In this document: positions 12,401-22,319 of the stretch, one piece after another | Layout: each line of letters begins with the position of its first letter | How positions within the stretch are numbered: the stretch's first letter is position 1 | Source of the DNA: Hanleya hanleyi | Lineage: Eukaryota; Mollusca; Polyplacophora; Lepidopleurida; Hanleyidae | DNA: 64,000 bases | NCBI GenBank assembly: GCA_036873755.1 | Contig: JAVTVY010019017.1 | Coordinates: 1-64,000 of the forward strand | Direction: 5' to 3' | Notes under the pieces: generated by a model | What the model was told of the DNA's origin: nothing | The model's database searches: none | What the model saw: the letters and a program-made list of their open reading frames with translations, nothing else | Translations under genes and position numbers: made by a program

Positions 12401-15400
12401 GAGAGATTTCACACATTCCCTGTTTTTGGCTTATTATTATTTTGTAATCATAAATTAAAACATTTCATTCATGTAGTAAGATCAGGGCAATCATATATAT
12501 TATATTGCGACATTTCAGCATATCTTTCAGGGGATTTTTTCAGGGTTTTTTCTAACACATGACAAATAATATGCTGAGCCTTATCTAACTGATACATCTA
12601 TAAAGAATATAAAAAAAAGGTTGACAATAAAACACTGCAATTTAACTCTTCAATGTTTATAAACTGACAAGAATTTCCATCCTCATTAGATTCAAATTGT
12701 TCATAATGATATAGCCAAAACTTTCTAGGCAGAAAAATTGTTTATTACTCTAAATTCTCAAAATTTTATTAAAATGTGTTAATATGAATTAGGATTTTCC
12801 CAACTGCAGATGGTAACAGTTTACAGTACTGAAGGATATAGATGTGAGGTTAGTGTATGGTTGCATGTTACTTTTTTTTTTTACCTGAAGTCAATGGAAT
12901 TAAGACCAAGTAATGTACCACACAGCATACTTGAATCTTCACTTAACATCACAGACCCATCGAGATAAAAGTTCCTGTACAAAATAACATGGGGAACATT
13001 GTGTAAGTTAGTTAATGGCATTCAACTCACAATCATACAAATGATCGCAATCTAGTAGTGATAAAGAATCTTGTAGTTTATCCAAGTTAGATGCTTGAAC
13101 TATAAAACTTGGAGTTAACCCCAAACTACTAGTGAATTATAAAGTGCCTCGTGTCATCAGTTCATGTACCATCTCAAAACAAATCACGACCGCGATTTGT
13201 TCAGTCGATCGAGGACTGAATGTGTGTGAACGTTCTATCTCTGGTGACAATGCATAAACTAAAACACTACTTATTACATGTATTACACATATTTCAACTG
13301 TATTTTAACTGTAACCGTTTTAATGAGATGTACAACCACACCCTGTCAGATAATACATGTGAAGAAAGAATAAGAGCAGAAAATATTCTTTCACAGACAC
13401 TCCTTGAAAAACTGACTTTGAAATCTTGGATTGTTGTAGAGCCATGGTAATGTACTCAGATAACCTCTTCTCCATAAGAGCCACTCTTAGCCAGGCACGA
13501 CCCTGAAATCAGGCATATAGCTTAAAATTGCAGAGTCAAATTGATGTCCTCAAAATATTATGTGAAATGGTGAATTACCAACAGTTTTTTCGCTTTCTCT
13601 GGTCCCATCTCTTAGAAGTTACTCTGAACTTCAGCCAGATTCGACCAACACTGTTTATCCTCCCAATACATGGCCAGAAATCTGGTAAGGGACTGGTAAT
13701 TATTGAAGAAAATGAACCTGTTCATGGAACCCAACTCAAGGAAACAGAAACTGTCCACTACAGGTATCTCATAATGACAGGTGTACCAGATTATGCATTG
13801 TATTCTCATAATAAATCATTTGGTACCACACTTTTAACTGGATATTCTGCCATGTCTGATAACGCAACAAGCATGACAAACACAGTACTGGCAGGTTTTT
13901 AATGCTCCTGAGTTATCTAGCATGGGTTTTCCCCAAAAGCATGATGGGAAAATTTGATTGGTCAATGAAAGACATACAACTGCTAAGATAAGAGTATATA
14001 CATTACTCGTACATGGCTTGGCAAGGAACCTTGAACCTTGACAAATGAATGCTGTGAGTATAGCCTCTATGAGTATAGTCGTAGTTGACAGTCCACATAT
14101 AAACTGCCCGTGCAACTTGAGATCATAGTTATTTGAAATTGTTCCATTAACATCAGATATTCGAAACTGTTCAAATTAACATTTTATATAAAACTGACCT
14201 TTCCCCGTTTAGTTTTGATATTCTCAATTGATTCAATATTAGTAACACAGCTGTGTGACATTTTTCTACAGGCTAATTTCAGGTAGTCCCAGTAATGTCT
14301 CGACTCTTCACTGCCATACCAGGTTTTCTGGGCTGCAAGAACAAAATACATATTCAGTAACTGAGATGACTTTGGTTTCAATGAATAGATGCCTAACCCT
14401 AGCTTACATGTACATGAATTTTTTAAACTGATATACATGCACATGAGATCATACAAGCAGCATTTTACCTTTTATCATACATTCAAATGAATTATATTAT
14501 ATATCGTGCTAATCAGGCCATTCAGAATGAAGTTAACAATTCTCATCATGGTCCCTATTTCCATGGATGAAAAACAAGACTTGGTTTGTGTTTTTAAATA
14601 TTTTCTTGTTTTTCATACTGTTGATGAAATTATATACAAATGGTTTGAAAGTAAGATGAAAATTATCTCTTTTTTTTCATAGTTCAACTATGAGAACACA
14701 AATATTATTGTGAATGACAAAAAACTGATATTAAGGATAGCTATCCCCTTAGAGGCAGTTTTTGCACCCCCATGACAATTTGTCGTCTGTATCAATAAAT
14801 ATACAAGATAACCATAATAAACTATATATTTTATGAAAGCATACATCGTAGGGATTCCAACTATATGATTTGTATAACTGACGCTGCTACTGTGTAGAAA
14901 ATATTCCAATTTTAAAAAATTAAAATGAAAACAATAGCGTCCATTTTTCAATTGAAATTTCATGAAAACTGTTGGTCTTGTTTCAACTTTGATGGTATAC
15001 CTTGGTAGGAGAAAATTCGAACTAGTAAACTTTATCTCATTTTTTTAAATTTGTGCCTGGTTTTGTTTTTATAGCTATTTTACTAAAATAAATTGAAAAA
15101 AAATGTACTTTTTTACGGTCATTTGTCTTAAAAGTTGAATAATTAAAAAACTAATCCGAACTTACAAAAAAGTGAGATACAGTTTACTAGATCACCTTAT
15201 AAGTAACAAGCATGCCAAATTTCAAAAGCGTAGCATGGATACTTTTCGAGAAATAAATGTTTATATCTCGGATTTAGTACAAAAATGAAACGCTAGAAAT
15301 CGGGCAAAATGTGTCCAGCTATACATCTGATGAATTTATCACTATTTTTTGCTTGAATTCTATTGTCAAATACATTTTTAATCTGTCCAATGGGACCTAC

Positions 15401-16305
15401 TCGAATTCCTGTTATTCTGGATAACTATTACACTAAGTTTTTTTCATCAAGTCGGTTTAAAGTCCAATTTAAACTTAAAAAACCTGCTAAAACTTGTTCA
15501 CACCTGTGTAGATTACTTCACGGCGGGTGTCTGAGTGAAGTGTCACTGTCATAATTAGAAACAAAAATAAGGATGTTTGCATGGTTTTGATCAGAAGGGG
15601 GTAGATTAATGTAAATAAGTAGGACTAATAGATAATTAGCTTACCATAATACTGCGGAAATGAGTTTTGGAAAGGGAAATTTAACAGACAAAAATAATAG
15701 TAGCCAAGCCCAAGCTAAGGCAATCTGTTTAATTGTTCCAGTGCCTCGGAAACTAAATTTTTAATCCTAATATTGAAGCACTTCTATTTATAATTTTATT
15801 TCATTTTTTCACCAAATGTTAGAGGAAATAGTGAATATTTGAATGAAGAAATAAAAAAAAATGACCAATTTTGACCCTCTAGGGGGATAGCTATCCTTAA
15901 TGTGAAACAGGCAATAGAAAGCAACTTATAAAATTTGACAAACACTTGTCGTGGTGTATATGTGATGTACATGTATATATATTATGTATACATATTTAAG
16001 ATGAAAACTACCCATTTTATTTAGTTCAACTATGAGAACACCAATATTGTTGTGACTGACATCAAACTGATATTAAATTGAAACAGGCAAGAGAAAGCAA
16101 CTTGTCACGGTGTGTATGTGATGTACATGTACAGCTGGACATGTTCGCTGCTGATAATGGACTTGTTGCAAGCGTATCGAGGTACATACGTCTCATTCTG
16201 TAGAGCAGTAATTGTTCCATGACAGCGAAAAAATTCACCAGTTCCTCACTGCACTCATCGACAGGCTCATAGCTTGACTTGTCTATCAAACTCTTCACAG
16301 TTAGC
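3314..16305 (-). CDS. RUNDC3: RUNDC3-family gene (RUN domain, coiled coil), partial at both ends
   Basis: Seven minus-strand exons join in phase with GT-AG borders to give 304 codons homologous to vertebrate RUNDC3A/RUNDC3B (RPIP8), cytosolic proteins that bind active Rap GTPases and are prominent in neurons. The RUN domain is seen as EELVNFFAVMEQLLLYRMR, HYWDYLKLACRKM, GRAWLRVALMEKRLSEYIT and CGTLLGLNSIDF. An acidic linker (GDSEEEIEL, MDEDSW) and a coiled coil (GYLEELVRLRQSQLEES) follow in the order known for the family. The N-terminal exon and the serine-rich C-terminal exons are not visible; the last exon seen ends at a consensus donor, so the gene continues leftwards. The family exon encoding the FCLKGE and TPYLKFTQ region was not found. 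Single gene or A/B-like paralogue cannot be told. Confidence 0.87.
3911..4068 (-). CDS. RUNDC3: RUNDC3 coding exon, coiled coil
   Basis: The acceptor AAACACAG and donor GTAAGT bracket GYLEELVRLRQSQLEESTK, QRQHLIETLQHYESES and MRERQQLECVIIELQGQ. The vertebrate proteins have GYLEELVRLRESQL and ELEGVILELQEQL. Heptad spacing of leucines and a high Glu, Gln and Arg content mark a coiled coil. The exon is 156 + 2 nt and in phase with the next. Confidence 0.9.
4352..4505 (-). CDS. RUNDC3: RUNDC3 coding exon, acidic linker and start of coiled coil
   Basis: The frame reads ESLMGDSEEEIELRNANI, then MDEDSWSVKYKSLENKFK and NISEQK before the donor GTAGGC. It matches vertebrate QSSDSISSDEEE...DEDSWYSKWHKMEQKF. 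The acceptor chosen is the AG of CAAGCAG at 4506-4507. The acceptor region is the first unit of a minisatellite that runs upstream to about 4960, so alternative acceptors exist; the assignment of the 5' border is less certain than the rest. Confidence 0.82.
4500..4965. repeat. Minisatellite of 39-41-bp units grown from a RUNDC3 splice acceptor
   Basis: About eleven units of the type CACTCATTAAACTGTCACTG followed by CTTAAAATACAAAATGTG. Read on the minus strand each unit carries ATTTTAAGCAG followed by (C/T)GACAGTTTAATG, which is the same arrangement as the real acceptor and first bases of the RUNDC3 exon ending at 4505. Units vary in length (37-42) and some have lost part of the motif. Confidence 0.85.
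4966..5791. other. RUNDC3 intron sequence, nothing recognised
   Basis: Unique-looking AT-rich sequence between the minisatellite and the DIRS-type element. It was searched on the minus strand for the family exon encoding FCLKGE and TPYLKFTQ; no match was seen. Confidence 0.5.
5792..5973. repeat. DIRS left inverted terminal repeat
   Basis: The sequence from ATTAAACATTTATAAACAAT to about ACAACAGCCTG is the reverse complement, with a few changes and one short gap, of 11948-12099. Shared words include CTGGAGCCTCAGCCAATA and TCCATAATTCCTTTTTTC. The outer end is fixed by the junction in the internal complementary region. Confidence 0.85.
6027..6125. repeat. DIRS internal complementary region
   Basis: The left half (ATAGCAGGTTTGATTTGATA, ACCAACATTGTTTAT) is the reverse complement of the left outer end. 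The right half (TTATTGCTCAAATCTACACC) is the reverse complement of the right outer end. They meet at about 6084. In DIRS-1-like elements this segment templates completion of a circular DNA intermediate. Confidence 0.85.
6200..6478. repeat. Tandem duplication of about 147 bp inside the DIRS element
   Basis: The stretch with TTAGTAAACCCTGGGCGTAA and TAAGAAGGGTATAAGGACC occurs at about 6200-6338 and again at about 6346-6478. It lies between the internal complementary region and the recombinase reading frame. Confidence 0.8.
6500..7452 (-). pseudogene. Tyrosine recombinase of the DIRS element, broken, with in-frame duplication
   Basis: Minus-strand frames read ASRVSELHALERKSMTW, CPVRAIRHYLSRTNPIRGS, NTVASWLSKAIKWTYELSL and SANSTFTDFYLR. 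The first contains the arginine expected of the catalytic domain, and the last resembles the terminal segment that carries the nucleophile region in DIRS recombinases. A 180-bp tandem duplication (about 6899-7078 and 7079-7258) repeats the CPVRAIRHYL...ASWLSK module in frame. A G-tract near 6880 and a frameshift split the C-terminus. It is inactive as it stands. Confidence 0.75.
7671..9342 (-). pseudogene. Reverse transcriptase and RNase H of the DIRS element, frameshifted
   Basis: Overlapping minus-strand frames carry, in order, DLLDADLHIPIHPH (palm motif A), MAFLHLW, KSELLPAQCCHFIGAVFD, HINLLEMKAVICAVHHW (RNase H start), WTLFDWALQNHCHMRARHVP and GRLYVLADHLSRQ, then TEWQMHPEVFQHITSIW and DALSINWGKFLAYAYPP. 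This module order matches DIRS and related elements. Several frame changes and lost YxDD residues show decay. Confidence 0.8.
9343..11940 (-). other. 5' part of the DIRS element, no domain recognised
   Basis: This is where a gag-like frame would be. Minus-strand frames at 9868-10095, 10370-10756 and 11094-11648 are open but show no motif I can name. The AT-rich stretch around 10150-10260 and 10740-11080 looks non-coding. Confidence 0.4.
11948..12099. repeat. DIRS right inverted terminal repeat
   Basis: AGCTGTAGAAGGAAAAAAGG through TTGAGCAATAAAT is the inverse of the left terminal repeat. The outermost bases differ from the left end (TGTAGATTTGAGCAATAAA against the left TTTGATTTGATAATAAATA), as expected for DIRS ends that carry different extensions. 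Confidence 0.85.
12100..12884. other. RUNDC3 intron sequence, nothing recognised
   Basis: AT-rich sequence between the right DIRS end and the RUNDC3 exon at 12885-12974. No exon or repeat was recognised. Confidence 0.5.
12885..12974 (-). CDS. RUNDC3: RUNDC3 coding exon, end of RUN domain
   Basis: Ninety bases lie between CTGTACAG and GTAAAA. The translation is NFYLDGSVMLSEDSSMLCGT then LLGLNSIDF, matching vertebrate RFYDSGAIML...LTGMLIGLSAIDF. It ends with AG of a split codon. Joining it directly to the next exon found (4505) stays in frame but omits the family's FCLKGE...TPYLKFTQ segment. Confidence 0.85.
13417..13502 (-). CDS. RUNDC3: RUNDC3 coding exon, RUN domain
   Basis: The acceptor TGATTTCAG precedes GRAWLRVALMEKRLSEYIT, then MALQQSKIS, with the donor GTCAGT. 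GRAWIRVALMEKRMSEYIT is the vertebrate sequence. The exon leaves two bases that become lysine with the first base of the next exon. The spacing from YIT to FY equals that in vertebrates, which supports this donor choice. Confidence 0.9.
14199..14332 (-). CDS. RUNDC3: RUNDC3 coding exon, RUN domain middle
   Basis: The acceptor TTCTTGCAG and donor GTCAGT bracket 2 + 132 nt encoding QKTWYGSEESRHYWDYLKL, ACRKMSHSCVTNIESIENI and KTKRGK. Vertebrate RUNDC3 has [20 protein letters not shown] followed by ENM at the same place, so family assignment is strong. Phase 0 exit matches the next exon. Confidence 0.9.
14651..16131. repeat. Local duplication, one copy split by the TTAA element
   Basis: Copy 1 is 14651-14734 continued at 15897-15972. 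Copy 2 is about 15998-16131. Shared words include AGTTCAACTATGAGAACAC, CAAACTGATATTAA-type sequence and GTGATGTACATGTA. Copy 2 ends about 60 bp from the RUNDC3 exon donor. Confidence 0.85.
14735..15896. mobile_element. Non-autonomous TTAA-target (piggyBac-like) element, 1,162 bp
   Basis: The element is flanked by TTAA at 14731-14734 and 15897-15900. Its ends are inverted: GGATAGCTATCCCC on the left and GGGGATAGCTATCC on the right, the terminal GGATAGCTATCC being itself a palindrome. The interior is AT-rich with no transposase frame. A related copy of the host flank without the insertion lies at about 15998-16131 and shows a single TTAA, which confirms the boundaries. Confidence 0.85.
16190..16305 (-). 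CDS. RUNDC3: RUNDC3 coding exon, start of RUN domain
   Basis: The acceptor ATATTGCAG and donor GTATGT bracket a frame that reads LTVKSLIDKSSYEPVDE, then CSEELVNFFAVMEQLLLYRM. It aligns with the vertebrate stretch RFSVKTL...EFVNFAAILEQILSHR. It begins with the last base of a split codon, so at least one upstream coding exon exists; none was recognised between here and SPOP. It ends with one base that completes a codon with the next exon. Confidence 0.85.
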
Positions 16306-16432
16306 CTGCAATATTAATACACATGTATGTCAAAGAAAATGATAGAGGATGAAATCTAGGAAAAATACAATGTATCTTTAATTATATGTACCGGTACTTC
16401 TAAGTACATGTACATGTGCAGCCAAAGGACTA

Positions 16433-17643
16433 GTTCAACAAGCTAAACCCTACACGTACTGACATTTAATTTTGTGATATTGACAACGTGGGTTTAGCCG
16501 TTGAACCGAAAATTCCTATCGCAAAATTTTTGCCTCCCGACCTTGGTAACATCGGGTGGATTTGTGCTCATACAAATCTATAATACCTACCGCTTTGCAC
16601 TAGTTTGGATATAATAGTACATATTTGCCTACTTCACTGACCATTTATTTCCTCCGTCTAGCTCCTTTCATTTCTATAAACGGCAAAAGAAAAAATAATC
16701 ATAGCCTATAGTATTGGACCCTTCTACGGAGGGCCAATGATCGGCAGATGCAGCAACAACAACATTTTCCCAGTTCGACGCCAGATTTTGAAATCGATAA
16801 CGAGGCCGCGCTATGTCATCGGTCAACTGAGACAGGCACGTGGTTGTGTATGAAGATTGGGGTGGCTCCTATAAATAGTTATCCAATGAGAATGCTCGTC
16901 TTAGTTTAAAATGGCGGGGTCGAATGACCAATCACTGAAGGGGAGACAGCTGGAACAGTACACTATCACTGTTTGTTAATATCTTGATTTAACATAGAGT
17001 ACTACATTCTAAAAATAATCATCGCGCTTAATCTTTCAAAAACTAAACCGCCGCCATATTTAGAACATTCTTGCGTGATTCTGATTCTCTATCTAAATTC
17101 AGGATTACAAGAGTTGGAAAAACTGAATCTGCTCAGTCGACCCAGTCGCTTAGGGAGATGAACAATCCTGTATACATATTACCTTTTTCGTTATGTGCCT
17201 TCTATTATGTTTGATACGGATAGCTACAATTTTACATTTAAATGCAGATAATGTGAATGCCTTTTGAATGAGCCCTTTCCGACTTTCCTGTCCACTATCC
17301 CGAAATTACAATCAGTCTCATGCCACCATAGAGATATTTTCAAGACGGCTGCCGATTTAGCTTTTGGAAGACTGAGCTCGATATTTTTTTTTTCTTTTGT
17401 CGTTTATGGAAATGAAAGGAGCTGGACAGAGGAAATAAATGGCCAGGAAAGTAGGCAAATATGTATTTTATCCAAATGAGTGCAAAGTGGTAGGTGTTAT
17501 TGATTTTTATGAGTACAAATCCACCCGATGTTACCTAGGTCGAGAGGCGAAAATTTTGCGATAGGAATATTCGGTTCAACAGCTAAACCCTACATTTGTC
17601 AATATCACAAAATTAAATGTCAGTAGGGTTTAGTTTGTTGAAC
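16433..17643. mobile_element. Foldback MITE of 1.2 kb with inverted ends of about 270 bp
   Basis: Left end GTTCAACAAGCTAAACCCTA is mirrored by the right end TAGGGTTTAGTTTGTTGAAC. The complementarity continues inward to about 16710 and 17385 (CCACCCGATGTTAC, GGAGCTGGACAGAGGAAAT), with scattered changes. It is flanked by TA on both sides, consistent with a TA-target transposase. No transposase frame is seen inside. Confidence 0.85.
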
Positions 17644-18559
17644 TATCAAAAGACTAGAAATTCAAGATGCCATTCAGGGGAAGTAACTCTTTCTTACTGG
17701 TAAACCAAATCAAAGCAAGTCAGAGTTGTCTCCCTTTGACTATGTCCTGATTCCAGCAAGGAAGAGACGAATAAACAAAAGCTCTGCAGATGGCTATTTG
17801 GAGATTGGAACCCACCCCACCACCAACTGACATTCTCATGGGATGAGATAGTGTACCTCAGATATACCCTCTGATTGCATTGGGGTTTTAAATGTGGCGT
17901 GCAGCTTTTATGTGCATGACACAGGGATAGAAATAAGGATTAGACATGTCAACCTACTTACAGGTTACCATGAAATTTGGGGTGGTAACATCACAAGTTA
18001 TCGGTATGTTGTCACACCCAACATTGCCATGTTTATGGGGACCTGGAGACAGGTTGCTTGTTTCCTGGGAGAGGTAACATGCTGGCAATCCGAATGAAGG
18101 GCTACCACTTATTTCCAGCCCTGATGATTCTTGCCCAGTCAGTATAGCCCATTACTAAACAGAGGAGAGTGTCACAGCTACAGTGTAAGACCTTGTACAC
18201 TGAGCATCTAACTTGGTCGTTGTTCTATCAGATATAAGCTTACAGGATGCAATTTCCATCTCTCTCATATTCAGATACACGCTTCCTAAATCAATATTGT
18301 TAAAAAGACGTTTTTCAGTCCAATGTAGTGAGGGGTGCACAAGGGCCAAGTGGGAGAGACAAAGAATGGGATGTAATGTCTCATCTAATTATAGCATTTG
18401 AGAAAAGACTCCTTGAATCATTATATGAATCCATCCCTCTGCATGTGGACTAATGCTGAAAGATTTTTAATGCAGAAATCACTTAAGCTTTTAAAAAAAA
18501 TAGGCTAACACTAATTCTGCAAAAAAAGCTTGGTTTCATGACATACACATAGGAACTTT
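17644..18559. other. Intergenic sequence, nothing recognised
   Basis: No gene, repeat or exon was recognised. The upstream RUNDC3 exon should lie somewhere between 16.3 kb and SPOP but was not found here. Confidence 0.4.
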
Positions 18560-19254
18560 TGTTGATTCTCTGTTTTTTACATCATGAAGCAAAGAAGCAA
18601 AAATCACCTACTACAATGCGTACATTCTCCCACACATAGACTATTGCCTCACAATTTGGGGCAATGCATCCACTACACAGACTGACAGAATTTACAAACT
18701 TCAAAAAAGAGCAGCCAGAATCATTTTAAATGCAGATTACTCAACCCCAACAAAAACACTTTTTAAAGAACTCGGATGGCTAACCATACAAGAACATATC
18801 AGAAAGCTATTTTTATGTTCAAAATCATCAACAACTTATGTCCCCCTTACCTCAACTCTCTCTTTAAATATGTTAATGAAATTACTGCACACACTCTAAG
18901 ATCAACTGAAAACAACAAACTGTATCTTCCAAAACCCAGAACAAACTATCTGAAACAAAGCCTGAGTTTTTCTGGAGCAATGTTGTGGAACTCCCTTGGC
19001 AATAACCTCAAAGAAGCCCCATCTCTCAATGCCTTCAAGTTCAGACTTCTAAAATCCCTATGCTCTAGCACATAATATTATGTACTATTTTTATGTCAAG
19101 ACATTTACATGTAATATACTCTGCAGTGTTTCGTGATTGTATATGTTGTACATACTTGTATATTTTTTTATTTTTTTTTTGGAGGGCCTCCGGGAAGAAC
19201 AGTTTTTGCAACTGACAGAGTTACCCTCATGAAATAAAGATATATATATGGCAT
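18560..19254 (+). mobile_element. Non-LTR retrotransposon (LINE), 5'-truncated 3' end
   Basis: The C-terminal part of a LINE reverse transcriptase reads YYNAYILPHIDYCLTIWG, then LQKRAARIILNADYSTP, ELGWLTIQEHIRK and, after a one-base frameshift near 18810, AIFMFKIINNLCPPYLNSL and LWNSLGNNLKEAPSLNAFK, stopping at about 19075. The 3' UTR ends with AATAAAGATATATATATGG near 19250, typical of CR1/L2-like tails. The copy is 5'-truncated and frameshifted. Confidence 0.75.
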
Positions 19255-19984
19255 TCAACCCAAACACCACAATGGGAAATTCCTTTGTCCAGGCACATGC
19301 ATCTGCCAACTAGTGAAGTGTTCAGGTGAAAGTGTCGTAAATAATCGAGATGAACATGAGAGTTTATTGATACATGGAGGTATGGAGAATGACTCATGTA
19401 GGGCTGGAAGATGAGGGTCTTGATGGTAGTGGTGGAGCCTGCCGGACCACATTATAGGTTCATGAACTGCTTTCAGTACTGCTTCCATGGCTTGCTCTGT
19501 TTTGGAGACTTCCAGAGGAGAGGAACCTTGACAGTGCATCGTTTTTTTCCTCCAGTGGTCAGGCCACTGTTAATTGTTTGTTTCTCGTAACCTTGCTTGT
19601 AAAAATACACATGCTGAGTGCGCTCATGGCATGCTCCCTGGCAGACGTAAGGTTACGCAATAACTTACGGATTTGCGTAACTCAAAACGCTTTGTGACAC
19701 GGGTTGGCATATAGCTACGCTCATGCTATTAAAATATGACTGACGTACAGACTTAGGCTTTAAGCACAGTTCGTACAACGACCCCCTGATTCCTGAACAT
19801 TCGAAGACAAACAGTTCTGTGAATACTATATACATGTAAATATTTACAACTTCGGTTGGAAGGTTTGTTTTTTCTTACTTGTATTCTTACTTGTATCTTG
19901 GAGAAATTTTAAGCTCTATAATAGCTTGTCATCTCCTTCTGTACAGATCGTCTAGACACATTCCGCTTCCGGTCGACATTCGGT

Positions 19985-20403
19985 AACCAAAATTGGAGTC
20001 AATAAATATGTGTAGTGTCAAACCTACGATTTCGCCACAGTTTATCCAGTTGTAGTTTGAAATTATCAACAGTTTCAGAGGTCACAATATCATCGGGTAA
20101 CGAATTCCACTCATCAATATGTCTCTGCGAGAAACTATGAAGACGAACATTTTTCGTACATCTGGGTTTTACCAACTTTTTGGAGTGTCCTCGTCTCCTT
20201 TGAGTGGACAATTCAAAGAAGGTGCCTGGGTCAATATCATCCTTGTGACTTAGTATTTTGTACATTTGTATTAAGTCCCCCCGTTTCCGTCTATAGTCTA
20301 GGGTAGGAAGATTAAGATCTCGAAGATCTGGTGTCTCTCCAACGTGCTTATGTCCAGTTTTATGTCGATATGTTTTAACCGTGATCATATTATCAATGTG
20401 CAA
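19985..20403 (-). mobile_element. LINE reverse transcriptase C-terminal fragment, minus strand
   Basis: An open frame of 134 codons reads KHVGETPDLRDLNLPTLDY, RRKRGDLIQMYKILSH, and SFSQRHIDEWNSLPDDIV, ending with DKLWRNRRFD. This is the C-terminal region found in jockey/CR1-type elements. It is open but lacks the polymerase core, so it is a fragment rather than a gene. It belongs to a different lineage from the LINE at 18.6-19.2 kb. Confidence 0.7.
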
Positions 20404-20570
20404 TATCCAGTTTTATGTCGATATGTTTTAGCTGTGATCATATTATCAATATGAAATATCCAGTTTTATGTCGATATGTTTGTTTGGTTTTACGCGCAGT
20501 TGAAACTTCTGCAAATCTTAGGTATTCCAATTTTATGTCGATCTGTTCTAGCTGTGATAATATTATGTAC
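20345..20570. repeat. Short tandem repeat, about 57-bp unit
   Basis: TCCAGTTTTATGTCGATATG recurs at about 20349, 20406 and 20459, with a diverged copy at about 20528. The first copy is part of the LINE frame (coding for YRHKTG on the minus strand), so the array was seeded by LINE sequence. Confidence 0.75.
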
Positions 20571-22319
20571 AAATGCAATAGGTCATTTTAAGTGATTATT
20601 ATTGTTATCTGTTGTTTTTATTATAATGCTCAGATATATTAGCTCATGAGCTAGCGTTGTCTTATATTGTAATTCTGAGTTTAAATAAATCTTGTATCTT
20701 GTATCTTGTAACGTGCTTGAAAGAATAGTAGAGCCTATGTCATTTGATCTGCGCATTTATATTTTGTCGAAACGCGAAACACTGAAAACTGAACACGTGT
20801 GACACAATAAATTATGCAAATGTGACAGTTTGTGGGAGAGTGACAAACCAAGAGAGCCCTTTTTACCTGCACATCTGAACTAAGTTTTTTCGTTGGACAT
20901 TAACTTGTCTGCTTGCCAGCTTTTTCTTGGGATTACCGTTGTTCGACATTCTGATGCAGATATCGTTATCGGGACATCCAAAATCTGACATCAAATCACA
21001 GAGAACTCATCTGAAAATGTTGCTGTTTACATTTGCAAGATGTCCTTTGCTAAATGCATGTGACCGGAAATTGGGTTAAATAGCCTCAAAACGGAGCTTT
21101 CTCGTCAATTCATATTGAAAGGAGAAAAATCAAATGATTTTCACCCCATTCCGTTTATGAACAGGAGAAATAAATGTTATGTTTCGACAACACAATTATT
21201 GTTGTTCTGTGGTAAATAAGTCTATGGCAAATGGTCACCTTTGTGATCGAGAGTATGTAGGGCACAACCTCGCTTTCGCAAACGGGAAACTCAGAAGTGG
21301 GAAAAGTGTCCAAATTTATTTTGGAATTTCACTAATTTATGATGTTATTTGAAAAGAAATTTTGCGTGAATATTTACTAGAAACCCCTTAGTATATACTT
21401 GACGGTAAGTTTATTACCAGTGGTCCTATTTAATTAGTTTTTTCGAGGTGTTTGTGGACTCTCTAATCCACCAAGAAAATGGGGCCAGCTCCACTTTCAA
21501 GTACAGATGCCCTTTTTGACAGGCTCAGACAGCAAATTTTGTGTTTTACTTTCAACATCAATGCTAAACTGAAATTTAATTCCCTTTCATGATAAATCCT
21601 TTAGAATTATACACAATGTGTAGGTTATGTTTAATTTACTCATTTCCTGAACCGTAGGTATTTTGTTTTTACCACTCCATTCTAAATAAATGATTAAATC
21701 TGAGAAAATACAGAATTCAACAACAACAACAACAATTCATAGAGGATATCTCGATTACTTTTTCTGGCCGTTTTACAACGCAATGTGGGCTAGTTATCTT
21801 AGTTAAAATTTAGGTCTTTAAAATCATAAGGCTCAACTTCGATCAGCTTTGGATGCGAAAGCACACCAAAGCTGCTTCCCGAGTAGCAGATTTCTCTCCA
21901 AGAGTTAAAGTCCAAAATATTATCCATTTTTTTATAAAGCTTGAAAAAACACACCATAATATTAAGCTGACCCGTGCCTTTTTTGTCTCTACTAAGGTTT
22001 CCACAGGGTCGGGAAAACTTGAGAATGGTACAGGAAATGGCAAAATATCGTTCATGGCCTGTAAAGGTTCTTGAAATTTATTCTTGGACGAGGGAAAATT
22101 GAACTTTCAAAAATATAACTACTTCGCCCCTTGTGTTGATTATTGGGGCTGAAACGGTTACTCGTACTCGATTACAAGGTACTATTCGAATACCCGATAT
22201 TTTGACAATACCCCCTTCAGAAGTTAGAAAACTACAAACCGTAGCAAAGGATAATCTTTGTCTGGTGGCGCCAAAAACAATTAAATAATAAAGACAGCAG
22301 GGGGTGAATGCACAGTCAT
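20571..22319. other. Intergenic sequence, nothing recognised apart from simple repeats
   Basis: A CTTGTATCTTGTATCTTGTA run lies at 20691-20710, following AATAAAT, and looks like the 3' tail of a LINE on the plus strand. An AAC microsatellite lies at 21719-21736. No supported gene. Confidence 0.4.
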
